A stretch of 16,931 bases of DNA from Cymbomonas tetramitiformis (lineage: Eukaryota > Chlorophyta > Pyramimonadophyceae > Pyramimonadales > Pyramimonadaceae): positions 1 to 16,931 of the forward strand of contig LGRX02015860.1 in NCBI GenBank assembly GCA_001247695.2, given 5' to 3'. Positions 8,501-15,791 of the stretch are shown piece after piece. Made by a program: the position numbers and the translations under genes. Each line of letters starts with the position of its first letter. The first letter of the stretch is position 1. The notes beneath the pieces were generated by a model. It saw only the letters and a program-made list of their open reading frames with translations, was not told the origin of the DNA and did not search any database.

Positions 8501-11500
8501 GGAAGAGCTCATTAATACCGATGCCGAGGAAGCTAATACCGGGGATGAAGACGAGTTATCTGAGGATGAAGATGCAGAAGAAGGGAGGCGCCCAAAAGCT
8601 CCACGCGCGCAGAAGAAATATGACGAGGTGAATGGCAAGCTACAAGAACTTCGTGCAGCCATTGGATCTGCAGTGGGAGATGCCTTGAGCGAGACTGAAC
8701 TCAAAAGTGCCGTGATAACCCACGAGGACGTGCTAAAAGATATCGAAGTGGGGGCATTCAATAGACTGCATGACTCCATATCTATCAGTCGCCTGAGTCA
8801 GATGTGTGACGAAGAACTGATCAGCCAACAACAATATGATGGCATCCACAAGATTATGCAGGAAGCTATGCAACAGTTGTATCCCTCCAGGTGAGACTCG
8901 TTTTTTGAGTTTTATTGTGTGCTCTTGTCAGGTCACTCATCTGACAAATGTGGTTCGGTGAATGTACAGCGAGGCTGGCAGAAATGCCAATCCTTTGATG
9001 CAGCCAAAAATACTGTACAAGAGCCTACAAGAATTGACAACAACGTTGAAATGCTTGGGACCAACGAAGCATGCGGACCCAGGATATCATCTGCAAACAA
9101 TTCCTTTCTGCCAGTTTGCAGCTCGGGCTGAATGCTTGGATGCATCAACCGTGGATACTTTGCAGTTACTTCTTTCAATTGATGGAGCCAAAGTAAGTGA
9201 CAATCGCAATGGAGTGTTTGCAAGAATCAAGGTCCTAAATAATCTGTTGGGTGAAGAGCGAAGACTCAACAATTACCAGAACGAAGCTTCCATAATTCCT
9301 ATCTCAGTCTTTTATGGAGATAATGAAAAACATGAGGTAATGTGCACTGTACCCAACACGCCAAATTGGTTGAGGGGCAACCAGAACAGTCTGCGCCAAG
9401 CAGCCCGAGTCCCGGCTTCAGCGATCCAGAGCAGATAATTGGTGCCAGCACGAGCCCCGGCCTCAGCGAGCCGGAGCTAATGATTCGTGTCAGCCCGAGC
9501 CGCGGCTTCAGCGAGCCGGAGCCAATGATTGGTGCCAGCGCAAGCCCCGGCCTCAGCGAGCCAGAGCCGATGATTAGTGCCAGCCCGAGCCCCGGCTTCA
9601 GCGAGCCGGAACCGATGATTGGCGTCGCCCGAGCCCCGGCTTCAGCAAGCCGGAGCTAATGATTCGGGACAGCCCGAGCCCCGGCCTCAGCGAGCCGGAG
9701 CCAATGATCGGTGCTAGCCCGAGTCCCGGCTTCAGCGAGCCAGAGCAGATAATTGGTGCCAGCACGAGCCCCGGCCTCAGCGAGCCGGAGCTAATGATTC
9801 GTGTCAGCCCGAGCCCCGGCTTCAGCGAGCCGGAGCCAATGATTGGTGCCAGCCCGAGCCCCGGCCTCAGCGAGCCAGAGCCGATGATTAGTGCCAGCCC
9901 GAGGCCCGGCTTCAGCGAGCCGGAACCGATGATTGGTGCCTGCCCGAGCCCCAGCTTCAGCAAGCCGGAGCTAATGATTCGGGACAGCCCGAGCCCCCGG
10001 CTGGCGAGCCAGACCAATGATGGTGCCAGCCGAGCCCCGGCCTCAGCGAGCCTGAGCCTATGATTCGTGCCAGCCCGAGGCCCGGCTTCAGCGAGCCGGA
10101 GCCAATGATTGGTGCCAGCCCGAGGCCCGGCTTCAGCGAGCCGGAACCGATGATTGGTGCCAGCCCGAGGCCCGGCTTCAGCAAGCCGGAGCCAATGATT
10201 GGTGCCAGCCCGAGCCCCGGCTTCAGTGAGTCGGAGCCGATGATTGGTGCCACCCCGAGCCCCGGCTTCAGCGAGCCGGAGCCGATGCTTTGTCCCCCCT
10301 TCTGCCAACTATTCAGGACCTCGGTTTCAGTTAAAACCGAGGTCCTCAATAGTGCCCAGACCACACCACGAGGAGGCGGGGGACTTGATGGTCCGTATGT
10401 AAGATTCCTGCAAGATATGTTCCAAACGAAATCCATTGTGACCTACTTCTCAATGTGTTCGCAGACGTTTCAAAGAAACTATGGTGGATGGCTTGCGCCT
10501 GATATTGCTAAATTCAACGAGGGTCTCGCAAGGCGTGGTGAAATCCGATTGCTAGAACAGAAGTGTGCCGCACTAGAATCTCAACTAGAGCTGGACGATC
10601 TCAGTGAGCAGCGCAGGTCAGAGTTGATGCAAGGAATCCATGCCTTGGAAACACAGATTCTGGCAACATGGCAGCACCTGGTTGCTCATGATCAAGCTGT
10701 GTACATTGAGGACAACGGTTTCTTCTTCGTGGAATTCTGGTTATGTCCTGACCTGAAGGCTATGAAGGGTCTCTTGGGCATCTCATCAGGTGCTGGTGTG
10801 ATGCATCCATGCCCATGCTGCGATGTTACCAAAGAACATATCAGTGACCTCACAAAGAACTGGAATGAGCGCATAGACTTAAATCCTGTCTTGCCGATTC
10901 CAATGAGTCGCATACGCCCATGCGGGATGCACTTGATTCACAGAGTGAGTGAGAAGATACTACAACTTCTCATAAATCTTGTGTGGAGCATTCAAAAGAG
11001 TGATAAATGGAGTCAAGAGATGCGAGACAACCACGCTCGGCTATTGGAATTCTTGAATGCCCCTATCCACGAGAACGGCATGTTCATCAACGGCGGCTAC
11101 TGTAAGATCCAGATCAGTCCCAAGGACGGGAAGTACACACCTGGGAAGATACCCATGAACGGCACAGAATGTTTGCGCTTTGAGAAACTCTTCGAAAAAG
11201 CTCTTGGAATGATTGAAGGCCTGTCTGAGGACACCATGGACAAATTGCTCAAAGTTGGTGAGGTGAGTGGTCAAAGTAAACGTCTGAATTCCTAGGCTAC
11301 GTTAGTGCCATCCATCGAAGCTAACCTCCGAACAATTTTACTGATGCAGACATGGGCAGTGGCAGCAAGGTGGATTCGTCGTCCAAATTACAAGCCAGCA
11401 AGTCTCACAGACCTAGAGAATGCCAAAAAGGGACCAGGTGAAGTGCTGGAAGTAAGCCACCGGGAACAAGCCCATGAGGCCTTCAAGGACTTTGTGCGGG

Positions 11501-14331
11501 CTTATACAGCCTACACTGGCGACAAGAAGGTCACGCACTACATGCATATTCTTTACTATCACGGTGAGCCCCACAACTAATTCCACACAAAACTCTTATC
11601 CCTTTCTGACCAATTGAGGTAGGTTGAAGCCACTGTTGCACTATAGCTTGAACCCCGAGTGCAGTAACATAAAAGATGCGTTGCAACCTAAGCCCTATGT
11701 CCACGGAGCCAGTACAGATGGTGTGCTACACCCTTAGTCCTATATGCACGGAGCCAGAGCCAATGATTGCTGCCTGCCCGAGCCCCGGCCTCGGTGAGCC
11801 GGAGCCAATGATCGGTGCCTGCCCGAGCCCCGACTTCAGCGAGCCGGAGCCAATGATTGGTGCCTGCCTGAGCGCCGGCCTCAGCGAGCCGGAGCCAATG
11901 ATTGGTGCCAGCCCGAGCCCCGGCTTCAGCGAGCCGGGGCCAATGATTGGTGCCAGCCCGAGCCCCGGCTTCAGCGAGCCGAAGCCGATGGTGCCTGCCC
12001 GAGCCCCGGCTTCAGCGAGCCGGAGCCAATGATTGGTGCCTGCCCGAGCCCCGGCTTCAGCGAGCCGGAGCCGATGATTGGTGCCAGCCCGAACCCCAGC
12101 TTCAGTGAGCCGGAGCCAATGATTGGTGCCAGCCCGAGCCCCGGCTTCAGCGAGCCGGAGCCGATGATCGGTGCCACCCCGCGCCCCGGCTTCAGCGAGC
12201 CAGAGCCGATGATTGGTGCCTGCCCGAGCCCCGGCTTCAGTGAGCCGGAGCTAATGATTCGTGCCTGCCCGAGCCCCTGCTTCCAGCGAGCCGGAGCCAA
12301 TGATTGGTGCCAGCCCCAGCCCCGCTTCAGCGAGCCGGAGCCAATGATTCGTGTCAGCCCGAGCCCCGGCTTCAGTGAGCCGGAGCCAATGATTGGTGCC
12401 AGCCCGAGGCCCGGCTTCAGCGAGCCGGAGCCAATGATTGGTGCCAGCCCGAGCCCCGGCTTCAGCGAGCCGGAGCTAATGATTGGTGCCTGCCCGAGCC
12501 CCAGCTTCAGCGAGCCGGAGCCGATGATTGGTGCCAGCCCGAGCCCCGGCTTCAGCGAGCCGGAGCCAAATGATTGGTGCCTGCCCGAGCCCCGGCTTCA
12601 GTGAGCCGGAGCCGATGATTGGTGCCTGCCGAGCCCTGCTTCAGCGAGCCGGAGCCGATGATTGGTGCCAGCCCGAGCCCTGGCTTCAGCGAGCCGGAGC
12701 CGATGATTGGTGCCTGCCCGAGCCCCGGCTTCAGTGAGCCGGAGCCGATGATTGGTGCCTGCCCGAGCCCCGGCTTCAGCAAGCCGGAGCTAATGATTGG
12801 TGCCTGCCCGAGCCCCAGCTTCAGTGAGCCGGAGCCAATGATTGGTGCCAGCCCGAGCCCCGGCTTCAGCGAGCCGGAGCCGATGATTGGTGCCTGCCCG
12901 AGCCCCGGCTTCAGCGAGCCGGAGCCGATGATTGGTGCCAGCCCGAACCCCGGCTTCAGTGAGCCGGAGCCAATGATTGGTGCCAGCCCGAGCCCCGGCT
13001 TCAGCGAGCCGGAGCCGATGATCGGTGCCACCCCGAGCCCCGGCTTCAGCGAGCCGGAGCCGATGCTTTGTCCCCCCTTCTGCCAACTATTCAGGACCTC
13101 GGTCTCAGTCAAAACCGAGGTCCTCAATAGTGCCCAGACCATACCACGAGGAGGCGGGGGACTTGATGGTCCGTATGCTCAAGTCGAGAATGTTTATGCT
13201 CTCAGGTGAATGGATTACTGGGGGCGAAGGCGAGTGCCCTTGCGTCTTCAATACTCAAGGATTCGAGAAGCGGAACAGCCTTGAAAGGAGGGTGATTATG
13301 AGGAAAACCCGCAAGGGTCAACCTATTCGCGGGGGCGTGGCATGGCTGGTCAGTGATGATGGTTACTGTGATTACGCCCCAGCTATATTGGAAATGTTTG
13401 CATGGAGTGCGCGTTGCATGGAGTATCGCTTACATGATAACTACCGAGTGGAGCAGCAAGCGTGGGTCAAGGTGAATCTCAAGGACTTGAACTGCTTAGC
13501 GAATGCATATGCGGAGGATGATGAGGTGCCCGAATGGACAGAAGCTACACTCCTGAAACGGTTGGGGCACCCACCAGGGAAAAAGGTCTACGTGATTGGA
13601 GAAGGAAAGCTCAGGGCAAGAAATCTTCGACTAAGCGTTTCCCGCCTTAGCAGAGCTGCACGGGACCATATCTGGGCGCTTGGTGGTGAGGCTACTGCGA
13701 AGAAATTAAGCGGCAAGAAAAGGAAATGTGACCAGGACCAAGATATTGTCACAGCTCGAGATAAGCGCTCGAAAAATAAACAAGATGAGAGCCTTCAAGC
13801 AAGCAGAGAGCGGGACGGGCATCTACCTTCAATGCGCGCCACTTGTCGGTTAGTTCCCATCCACCTTCATAGCAAGAGAGTGCTTGCACTTACCGGACCT
13901 TGTTGGCCTGCCTCCTTCGTGCTCCCAAGCCAACCCTATAGCCCAAGAGCCCCCCTCCACCGATCCACTAGGCTCTCCTCTGGCGCCATGCAATGCATGC
14001 TTGCCCCCCCTTCTGCCAACTATTCAAGACCTCGGTCTCGGTCAAAACCGAGGTCCTCAATAGTGCCCAGACCACACCACGAGGAGGCGGGGGACTTGGT
14101 GGTCCATGTTCTAAAGTAATGCATTGTGACAGGCTGCGCATCGCGGTATGTTATAAGAGGCACACAGTGATGCGGTGCATGGTGCTCGAATGTGGCTTGA
14201 ATGTCACACAAACATTTTTGGCTAGTCACTTTACTCTTTTTACTTTAGGATATTGGGTCTTATTACATACATTACTAAGTCTAAGCTATGCCCGCAGGTC
14301 ATCAACTTCTCCTACTGCGAGCCCGGCATGA
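4851..14331 (+). CDS. DDE/RNase H-fold transposase-like gene, seven exons, satellite-filled introns
   Basis: Proposed exons are 4851-5524, 8459-8890, 8970-9336, 10465-11262, 11350-11563, 13206-13848 and 14298-14331. They sum to 3162 nt with every junction in phase (2, 2, 0, 0, 1, 2), encoding 1053 residues. The order is: N-terminal region ending in a coiled coil; an acidic segment; LLLSIDGAK with a candidate catalytic Asp at about residue 440; VEFWLCPDLK with a second Asp at about 587; HPCPCCD at 606-611; CGMHLIHRV at about 644; HYMHILYYHG; QGFEKRN with a candidate catalytic Glu at about 849; and a basic C-terminus (KKLSGKKRK near 994, likely nuclear localisation). A Cys cluster about 20 residues after the second Asp is known from RAG1-like and other eukaryotic DDE transposases. 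The exact family is my inference. Introns 1, 3, 5 and 6 are long and share a hairpin module; introns 2 and 4 are short (79 and 87 nt). Confidence is lowest for exons 1 and 7. Confidence 0.58.
5923..5937. repeat. left boundary motif of the 38-bp array
   Basis: GAGCTGATGATGCGT here matches GAGCTGATGATGCAT at 8008-8022 in 14 of 15 positions. The two directly repeated copies lie just outside the left and right ends of the array. They may be remnants of an older repeat unit or traces of an insertion. Confidence 0.6.
5943..7990 (+). repeat. 38-bp minisatellite array A, about 54 units
   Basis: The unit has two fixed cores, GGCGCGTGCGAGCC (itself a quasi-palindrome) and GCAGCCTGC, separated by two short variable windows. 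One window is mostly GCCAC or CTCTC; the other is GATAT, TTAG, TGGAG, TGCAG or GGAA-like. Spacing of diagnostic variants stays on exact multiples of 38 over hundreds of bases; the GGTTGCATG variant, for example, occurs at 6438, 6628, 6742 and 7008. The period is not a multiple of three and the unit is stop-poor, so long frames stay open on both strands. Confidence 0.93.
7577..7984 (+). repeat. 152-bp higher-order repeat in array A
   Basis: The rare variant CCGGTGCGAG recurs at 7311, 7577, 7729 and 7881. The last intervals are exactly 152 bp (four 38-bp units), and the two full blocks are almost identical. This indicates recent block-wise amplification at the downstream end of the array. Confidence 0.8.
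8008..8145 (+). repeat. degenerate repeat zone linking the 38-bp and 45-bp families
   Basis: Three diverged segments here share GATGATGC and GAGCC-type motifs, for example GAGCCGGAGCCAATGATG at about 8106. That is the core of the 45-bp unit found in introns 3 and 5. The zone directly follows the 38-bp array and resembles the decayed edge of a 45-bp array. Confidence 0.6.
8275..8376 (+). repeat. hairpin module, copy 1
   Basis: A C7 run and TTCTGCCA precede the palindrome at 8290-8335. ACTATT pairs with AATAGT, a single C/C mismatch follows, then AGGACCTCGGTCT (8297-8309) pairs perfectly with AGACCGAGGTCCT (8316-8328) around a 6-nt loop. A second stem pairs GACCAC (8341-8346) with GTGGTC (8370-8375). 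Copy 1 is fully paired in both stems. The CATGCAATGCRTGCTTG sequence just upstream is shared with copy 4. Confidence 0.92.
8459..8890 (+). CDS. exon 2: coiled coil continuation and acidic segment
   Basis: The frame opens in phase 2 after the acceptor and has no in-frame ATG near its start, so it is an internal exon. It encodes LEKAKKHDATHF, then a Glu/Asp-rich stretch (DEDELSEDEDAEEG) and a KAPRAQKKYDEV basic patch. Helical sequence follows, ending at CCAG|GTGAGA (8891). Confidence 0.7.
8970..9336 (+). CDS. exon 3: first catalytic-Asp region
   Basis: The acceptor AATGTACAG ends a 79-nt intron (8891-8969); an earlier CAG at 8931 would run into a stop. LLLSIDGAKVSDNRNGVFAR places a candidate catalytic Asp at 9181-9183, in a strand-Asp-Gly setting typical of the first residue of a DDE triad. 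A GTAAGT at 9193 is read through because the following residues (FARIKVLNNLLGE) continue the fold. The exon ends in phase 0 at GAG|GTAATG (9337). Confidence 0.68.
9401..10030 (+). repeat. higher-order repeat of seven 45-bp units (314-bp period)
   Basis: Units 1-7 match units 8-14 in order. Shared marks are AGCAGATAATTGG (units 1 and 8), CAGCACGAG with CTAATGATTCGTGT (2 and 9), GATGATTAGTGC (4 and 11), GGAACCGATG (5 and 12) and TTCGGGACAG (6 and 13). Unit 1 starts at 9401 and unit 8 at 9715. The 1-bp shortfall comes from a deletion in unit 6. Confidence 0.8.
9401..10288 (+). repeat. 45-bp minisatellite array 1, about 20 units
   Basis: The unit contains CCCGGCTTCAGCGAGCCGG and AATGATTGGTGCCAGCCC. 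Units are almost all 45 bp, with small deletions in units 6, 14 and 15. Read on the plus strand each unit would encode GFSEPEPMIGASPSP, but frame breaks and the flanking splice sites argue that it is intronic. The last unit runs into the module at GATGCTTTGTC. Confidence 0.95.
10294..10394 (+). repeat. hairpin module, copy 2
   Basis: Palindrome 10308-10353. The arms AGGACCTCGGTTT (10315-10327) and AAACCGAGGTCCT (10334-10346) are perfectly complementary, with a T-A pair where copy 1 has C-G. In the second stem, GACCAC (10359-10364) faces ATGGTC (10388-10393), leaving one C/A mismatch. It directly abuts the end of 45-bp array 1. Confidence 0.92.
10465..11262 (+). CDS. exon 4: second catalytic-Asp region and Cys cluster
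   Basis: A helical segment (EQKCAALESQLELDDL) leads to VEFWLCPDLKAMKGLLG, with a candidate catalytic Asp at 10750-10752. HPCPCCD follows at 10807-10824, then CGMHLIHRVSEKIL at about 10921, which is likely zinc-binding together with the Cys cluster. The exon ends at GAG|GTGAGT (11263). The frame is otherwise open for 266 codons with balanced composition. This is the best-supported exon of the gene. Confidence 0.78.
11263..11349 (+). other. intron 4 (87 nt)
   Basis: GTGAGT donor; CTAAC branch-point-like site about 28 nt before the ACTGATGCAG acceptor; phase 0. An alternative acceptor at 11295 would leave a 33-nt intron, too short to be likely. Confidence 0.65.
11350..11563 (+). CDS. exon 5: between the Cys cluster and the catalytic Glu
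   Basis: Encodes TWAVAARWIRRPNY through THYMHILYYHG. The His-rich end directly precedes the Glu motif of exon 6 after splicing. It ends in phase 1 at CACG|GTGAGC (11564). Confidence 0.7.
11751..13066 (+). repeat. 45-bp minisatellite array 2, about 29 units
   Basis: Same unit as the array in intron 3, more homogeneous, with occasional indels (for example near 11990, 12290, 12570 and 12630). Upstream, 11670-11750 holds two decayed units of similar layout (GGAGCCAGTACAGATG, GGAGCCAGAGCCAATG). The last unit and the junction with the module match those of array 1 almost exactly, so introns 3 and 5 share a common origin. Confidence 0.95.
13072..13172 (+). repeat. hairpin module, copy 3
   Basis: Palindrome 13086-13131. 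The arms at 13093-13105 and 13112-13124 pair except for one C/A position. The second stem pairs GACCAT (13137-13142) with ATGGTC (13166-13171) perfectly, a T-A pair where copies 1 and 4 have C-G. Confidence 0.92.
13206..13848 (+). CDS. exon 6: candidate catalytic Glu and basic C-terminal region
   Basis: After splicing, exon 5's final G and this exon's GT form one codon, followed by EWITGGEGECPC and NTQGFEKRNSLERR. The Glu at 13265-13267 in GFEKRN, before a basic helix, fits the last residue of a DDE triad. A KKLSGKKRK patch (about 13700-13726) and KRSKNK suggest a nuclear localisation signal. The best donor is CG|GTTAGT at 13849. Beyond it the frame stays open but runs into module copy 4, so reading on is unlikely. 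Confidence 0.7.
13849..14297 (+). other. proposed intron 6, with module copy 4 but no array
   Basis: Donor GTTAGT, acceptor GCCCGCAG, 449 nt. The module at 14004-14105 is preceded by the same CATGCAATGCRTGCTTG segment as copy 1. No tandem array is present, which makes this the simplest form of a module-bearing intron in the window. Confidence 0.45.
14004..14105 (+). repeat. hairpin module, copy 4
   Basis: Palindrome 14019-14064 with arms 14026-14038 and 14045-14057. It has two mismatched pairs in the 13-nt arms (A/C near the base, C/A near the loop). The second stem GACCAC (14070-14075) with GTGGTC (14099-14104) is perfect. Confidence 0.92.
14298..14331 (+). CDS. exon 7: short terminal exon
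   Basis: In phase 2 the acceptor at 14297 gives about eleven residues (ending STSPTASPA) and a TGA at 14329-14331. The other open plus frame here (through 14453) would need a phase-0 donor that exon 6 does not offer, and it lies antisense to the last exon of the minus-strand gene. This is the weakest exon; termination elsewhere is possible. Confidence 0.35.
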
Positions 14332-14354
14332 GCATAGTTCCAAATGATTGTTTT

Positions 14355-15758
14355 CTAGAGAAGGTCCACGCCTGCTGGGCAGTTGTAGAGCTTGATGGCG
14401 AAGTTGCGCTCGGCCAGGAAATCGTGTGCTGTGATTACACAACGTATACTTAGTACATAAAATCAAGAAGATTGTAAATAGATGTAACATACAAAAGTGA
14501 ATAAAGCAGAAATGACAAGCATACCATTGGTGTCCGGCTCCTGACACGGAAGCAAGTCTTGAAATGTAAAATGCTTGTAATGCGGTTCTTCTCGTACCCA
14601 TGGTGGGGCATCCCTGTCAACATATGATGTTAGTGTGCACAATATCAAATCAAACCTAAAAGCATAAAAGGCGCGTCAAGAATGCCACTCACCCACATCT
14701 GATTGTCCGAATGCGTAAACTACGCATGGTGTCCAAGGAGAAAAATGCAATTGTTCTCCACGGGGGGCCAGCGAGGTCATCATCGGGGCCAAATATTTGC
14801 ACCGCACAACGCTCGCCACGTGCTACAAGGCACAGCGTTAGTCAATCCATTAGTTCGTGCAGCAAGCATTGCACCGTGGTATTCCTCGGGCCGGAGTGCA
14901 TCCCGCGCACAGAGCCGGCAGCGAAGGCATTATGCACGCTGGAAATATGACGGCACGCACAGTGCTGGCAAGCAGAACAGGATAAATGCTGAAAAACGAT
15001 GATGCACAAGGATCCGAGTGGCACAGCAAAATGAGGGCCGGCCATGTGATAACACGCACGAAGCCAGCATGCAGGGCAGAGATACTCACTTCCCAGCAAA
15101 GGCTGAAGGGGGCCTTCATCGTTTTTCCCTTTCGTGCGCGTGTAGTACCGAAATTTAAAGACCTGTAACACTCAAGACAACACCAGTTACTACATTATCG
15201 CGTGGAAAAGCTTAAGCTAAGAGATATGTGTGCACACATCGGAGGAGCCAGTACAAGCGCAAGGACTAGGCACGTAAGTGTTCGGCTGCATACAGCTAGC
15301 AGGCTGTTTATCACAAAACCAGAGTGAGAACATGCCTTTCTGTGATTGTTGTCCGGATATTTCATGACCGGACTCCTGCATGTGCTAGGTGAGCTCCGAT
15401 ACCGTACTTACCCGCTTAATTTTGAAAAACTTGAATGAGAAGGTCGCCGCGAAGTCCTCTTCGCTGCAAGCCGACTCTGTTTCCCCAAACATCACTACCC
15501 ACCATTCTGGGCCCAAGACTGGCACTAGGGCCAACCTGTTTGCGAAGGACTTTGGAGCCTTCCACATAACGTAGTCTTCGTTCTCCTTTGCTGGGCGATA
15601 GGACCCCAAAAGCTCCCACAAGGTATCCTCTGTTCCCCGACATCTCCCCCATCAGTACCAATGAAAAATTTGTTGCACTGACGGAGCAATTGTAGAAGAT
15701 AGAGCTGTCTCACAAAGATCAACATGGTGCAATTCTCCACATGCGGGAACTCAATGAG
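14355..15758 (-). CDS. unrecognised multi-exon protein gene convergent to the transposase-like gene
   Basis: Reading down from high coordinates, exons 15627-15412, 15162-15090, 14822-14693, 14613-14525 and 14428-14355 join in phase (0, 1, 2, 1), giving 193 codons and a TAG at 14357-14355. Donors are GTAAGT (15411), GTGAGT (15089), GTGAGT (14692) and GTATGC (14524). Acceptors are TTACAG, CTTGTAG, TTGACAG and AATCACAG. An earlier exon, 15758-15714 (LIEFPHVENCTMLIF), follows a clean CCCTTGCAG acceptor, but its junction to 15627 needs a weak GAG acceptor or another donor. The protein has WVVMFGETES, FKFFKIKR, QIFGPDDDLAGPPWRTIAFF and DAPPWVREEPHYKHF segments. It has no signal peptide, no membrane segment and no known family. 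The start lies beyond array B, outside the window. Four phase-matched junctions without internal stops are the main support. Confidence 0.6.
14429..14524 (-). other. last intron of the minus-strand gene
   Basis: 96 nt, GTATGC donor, AATCACAG acceptor, phase 1. On the minus strand it holds TACTAAG (14455-14449) followed by TATACGTTGT. Introns 2 and 3 of the unrelated CACTA-like gene have almost the same block (TACTAAG then ATATGTTGT). Confidence 0.6.
15412..15627 (-). CDS. main visible exon of the minus-strand gene
   Basis: 72 codons, starting DTLWELLGSYRPAKENEDY and ending FSFKFFKIKR before GTAAGT. Aromatic-rich, non-repetitive composition, with no counterpart of equal quality in the other frames. 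The upstream boundary is uncertain by a few bases because CAG and GAG lie 2 nt apart. Confidence 0.6.
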
Positions 15759-15791
15759 CTGCAAGGGCTAGCCAGCACACAAGCAGAGTGT

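Larger units (their letters stand above)
9337..10464 (+). other. proposed intron 3, carrying a 45-bp array and module copy 2
   Basis: Donor GTAATG, acceptor TGTTCGCAG, 1128 nt, phase 0 on both sides. The array fills 9401-10288 and the hairpin module 10294-10394, with 70 nt left before the splice site. Confidence 0.65.
11564..13205 (+). other. proposed intron 5, carrying a 45-bp array and module copy 3
   Basis: Donor GTGAGC, acceptor TGCTCTCAG, 1642 nt, phase 1 on both sides. After about 190 nt of non-repeat or decayed repeat sequence, the 45-bp array and the module occupy the rest, leaving 33 nt before the splice site. Confidence 0.65.

Noticed and set aside
8489..8779. Minus-strand Ser-rich frame of 96 residues
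   Set aside because: It is the complement of the acidic Glu/Asp stretch of exon 2.
9192..9198. GTAAGT as a splice donor in exon 3
   Set aside because: The frame continues through it with protein-like sequence that fits the rest of the exon, and it ends at a later phase-0 donor matching exon 4. Alternative splicing remains possible.
5943..10288. CRISPR array
   Set aside because: Units are contiguous tandem copies without unique spacers, in DNA with spliceosomal introns.
548..10575. CACTA pentamers as transposon ends
   Set aside because: Scattered CACTA occurrences show no matching inverted partner or subterminal repeats, so they cannot be used as termini.
9401..13066. Proline-rich repeat proteins with a 15-residue period (GFSEPEPMIGASPSP and the opposite-strand GSGSLKPGLGLAPII)
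   Set aside because: The 45-bp period keeps both strands open by itself. Indels break the frames, and phase-matched splice sites place both arrays in introns.
14253..14453. Plus-strand frame encoding a 66-residue protein, or a longer final exon for the transposase-like gene
   Set aside because: Exon 6 offers no phase-0 donor for it, and it lies antisense to the last exon of the minus-strand gene, whose four junctions all fit.
14500..14505. AATAAA as a polyadenylation signal of the transposase-like gene
   Set aside because: It lies about 170 bp past the proposed stop, inside an intron of the minus-strand gene. A lone hexamer in AT-rich sequence is weak evidence.
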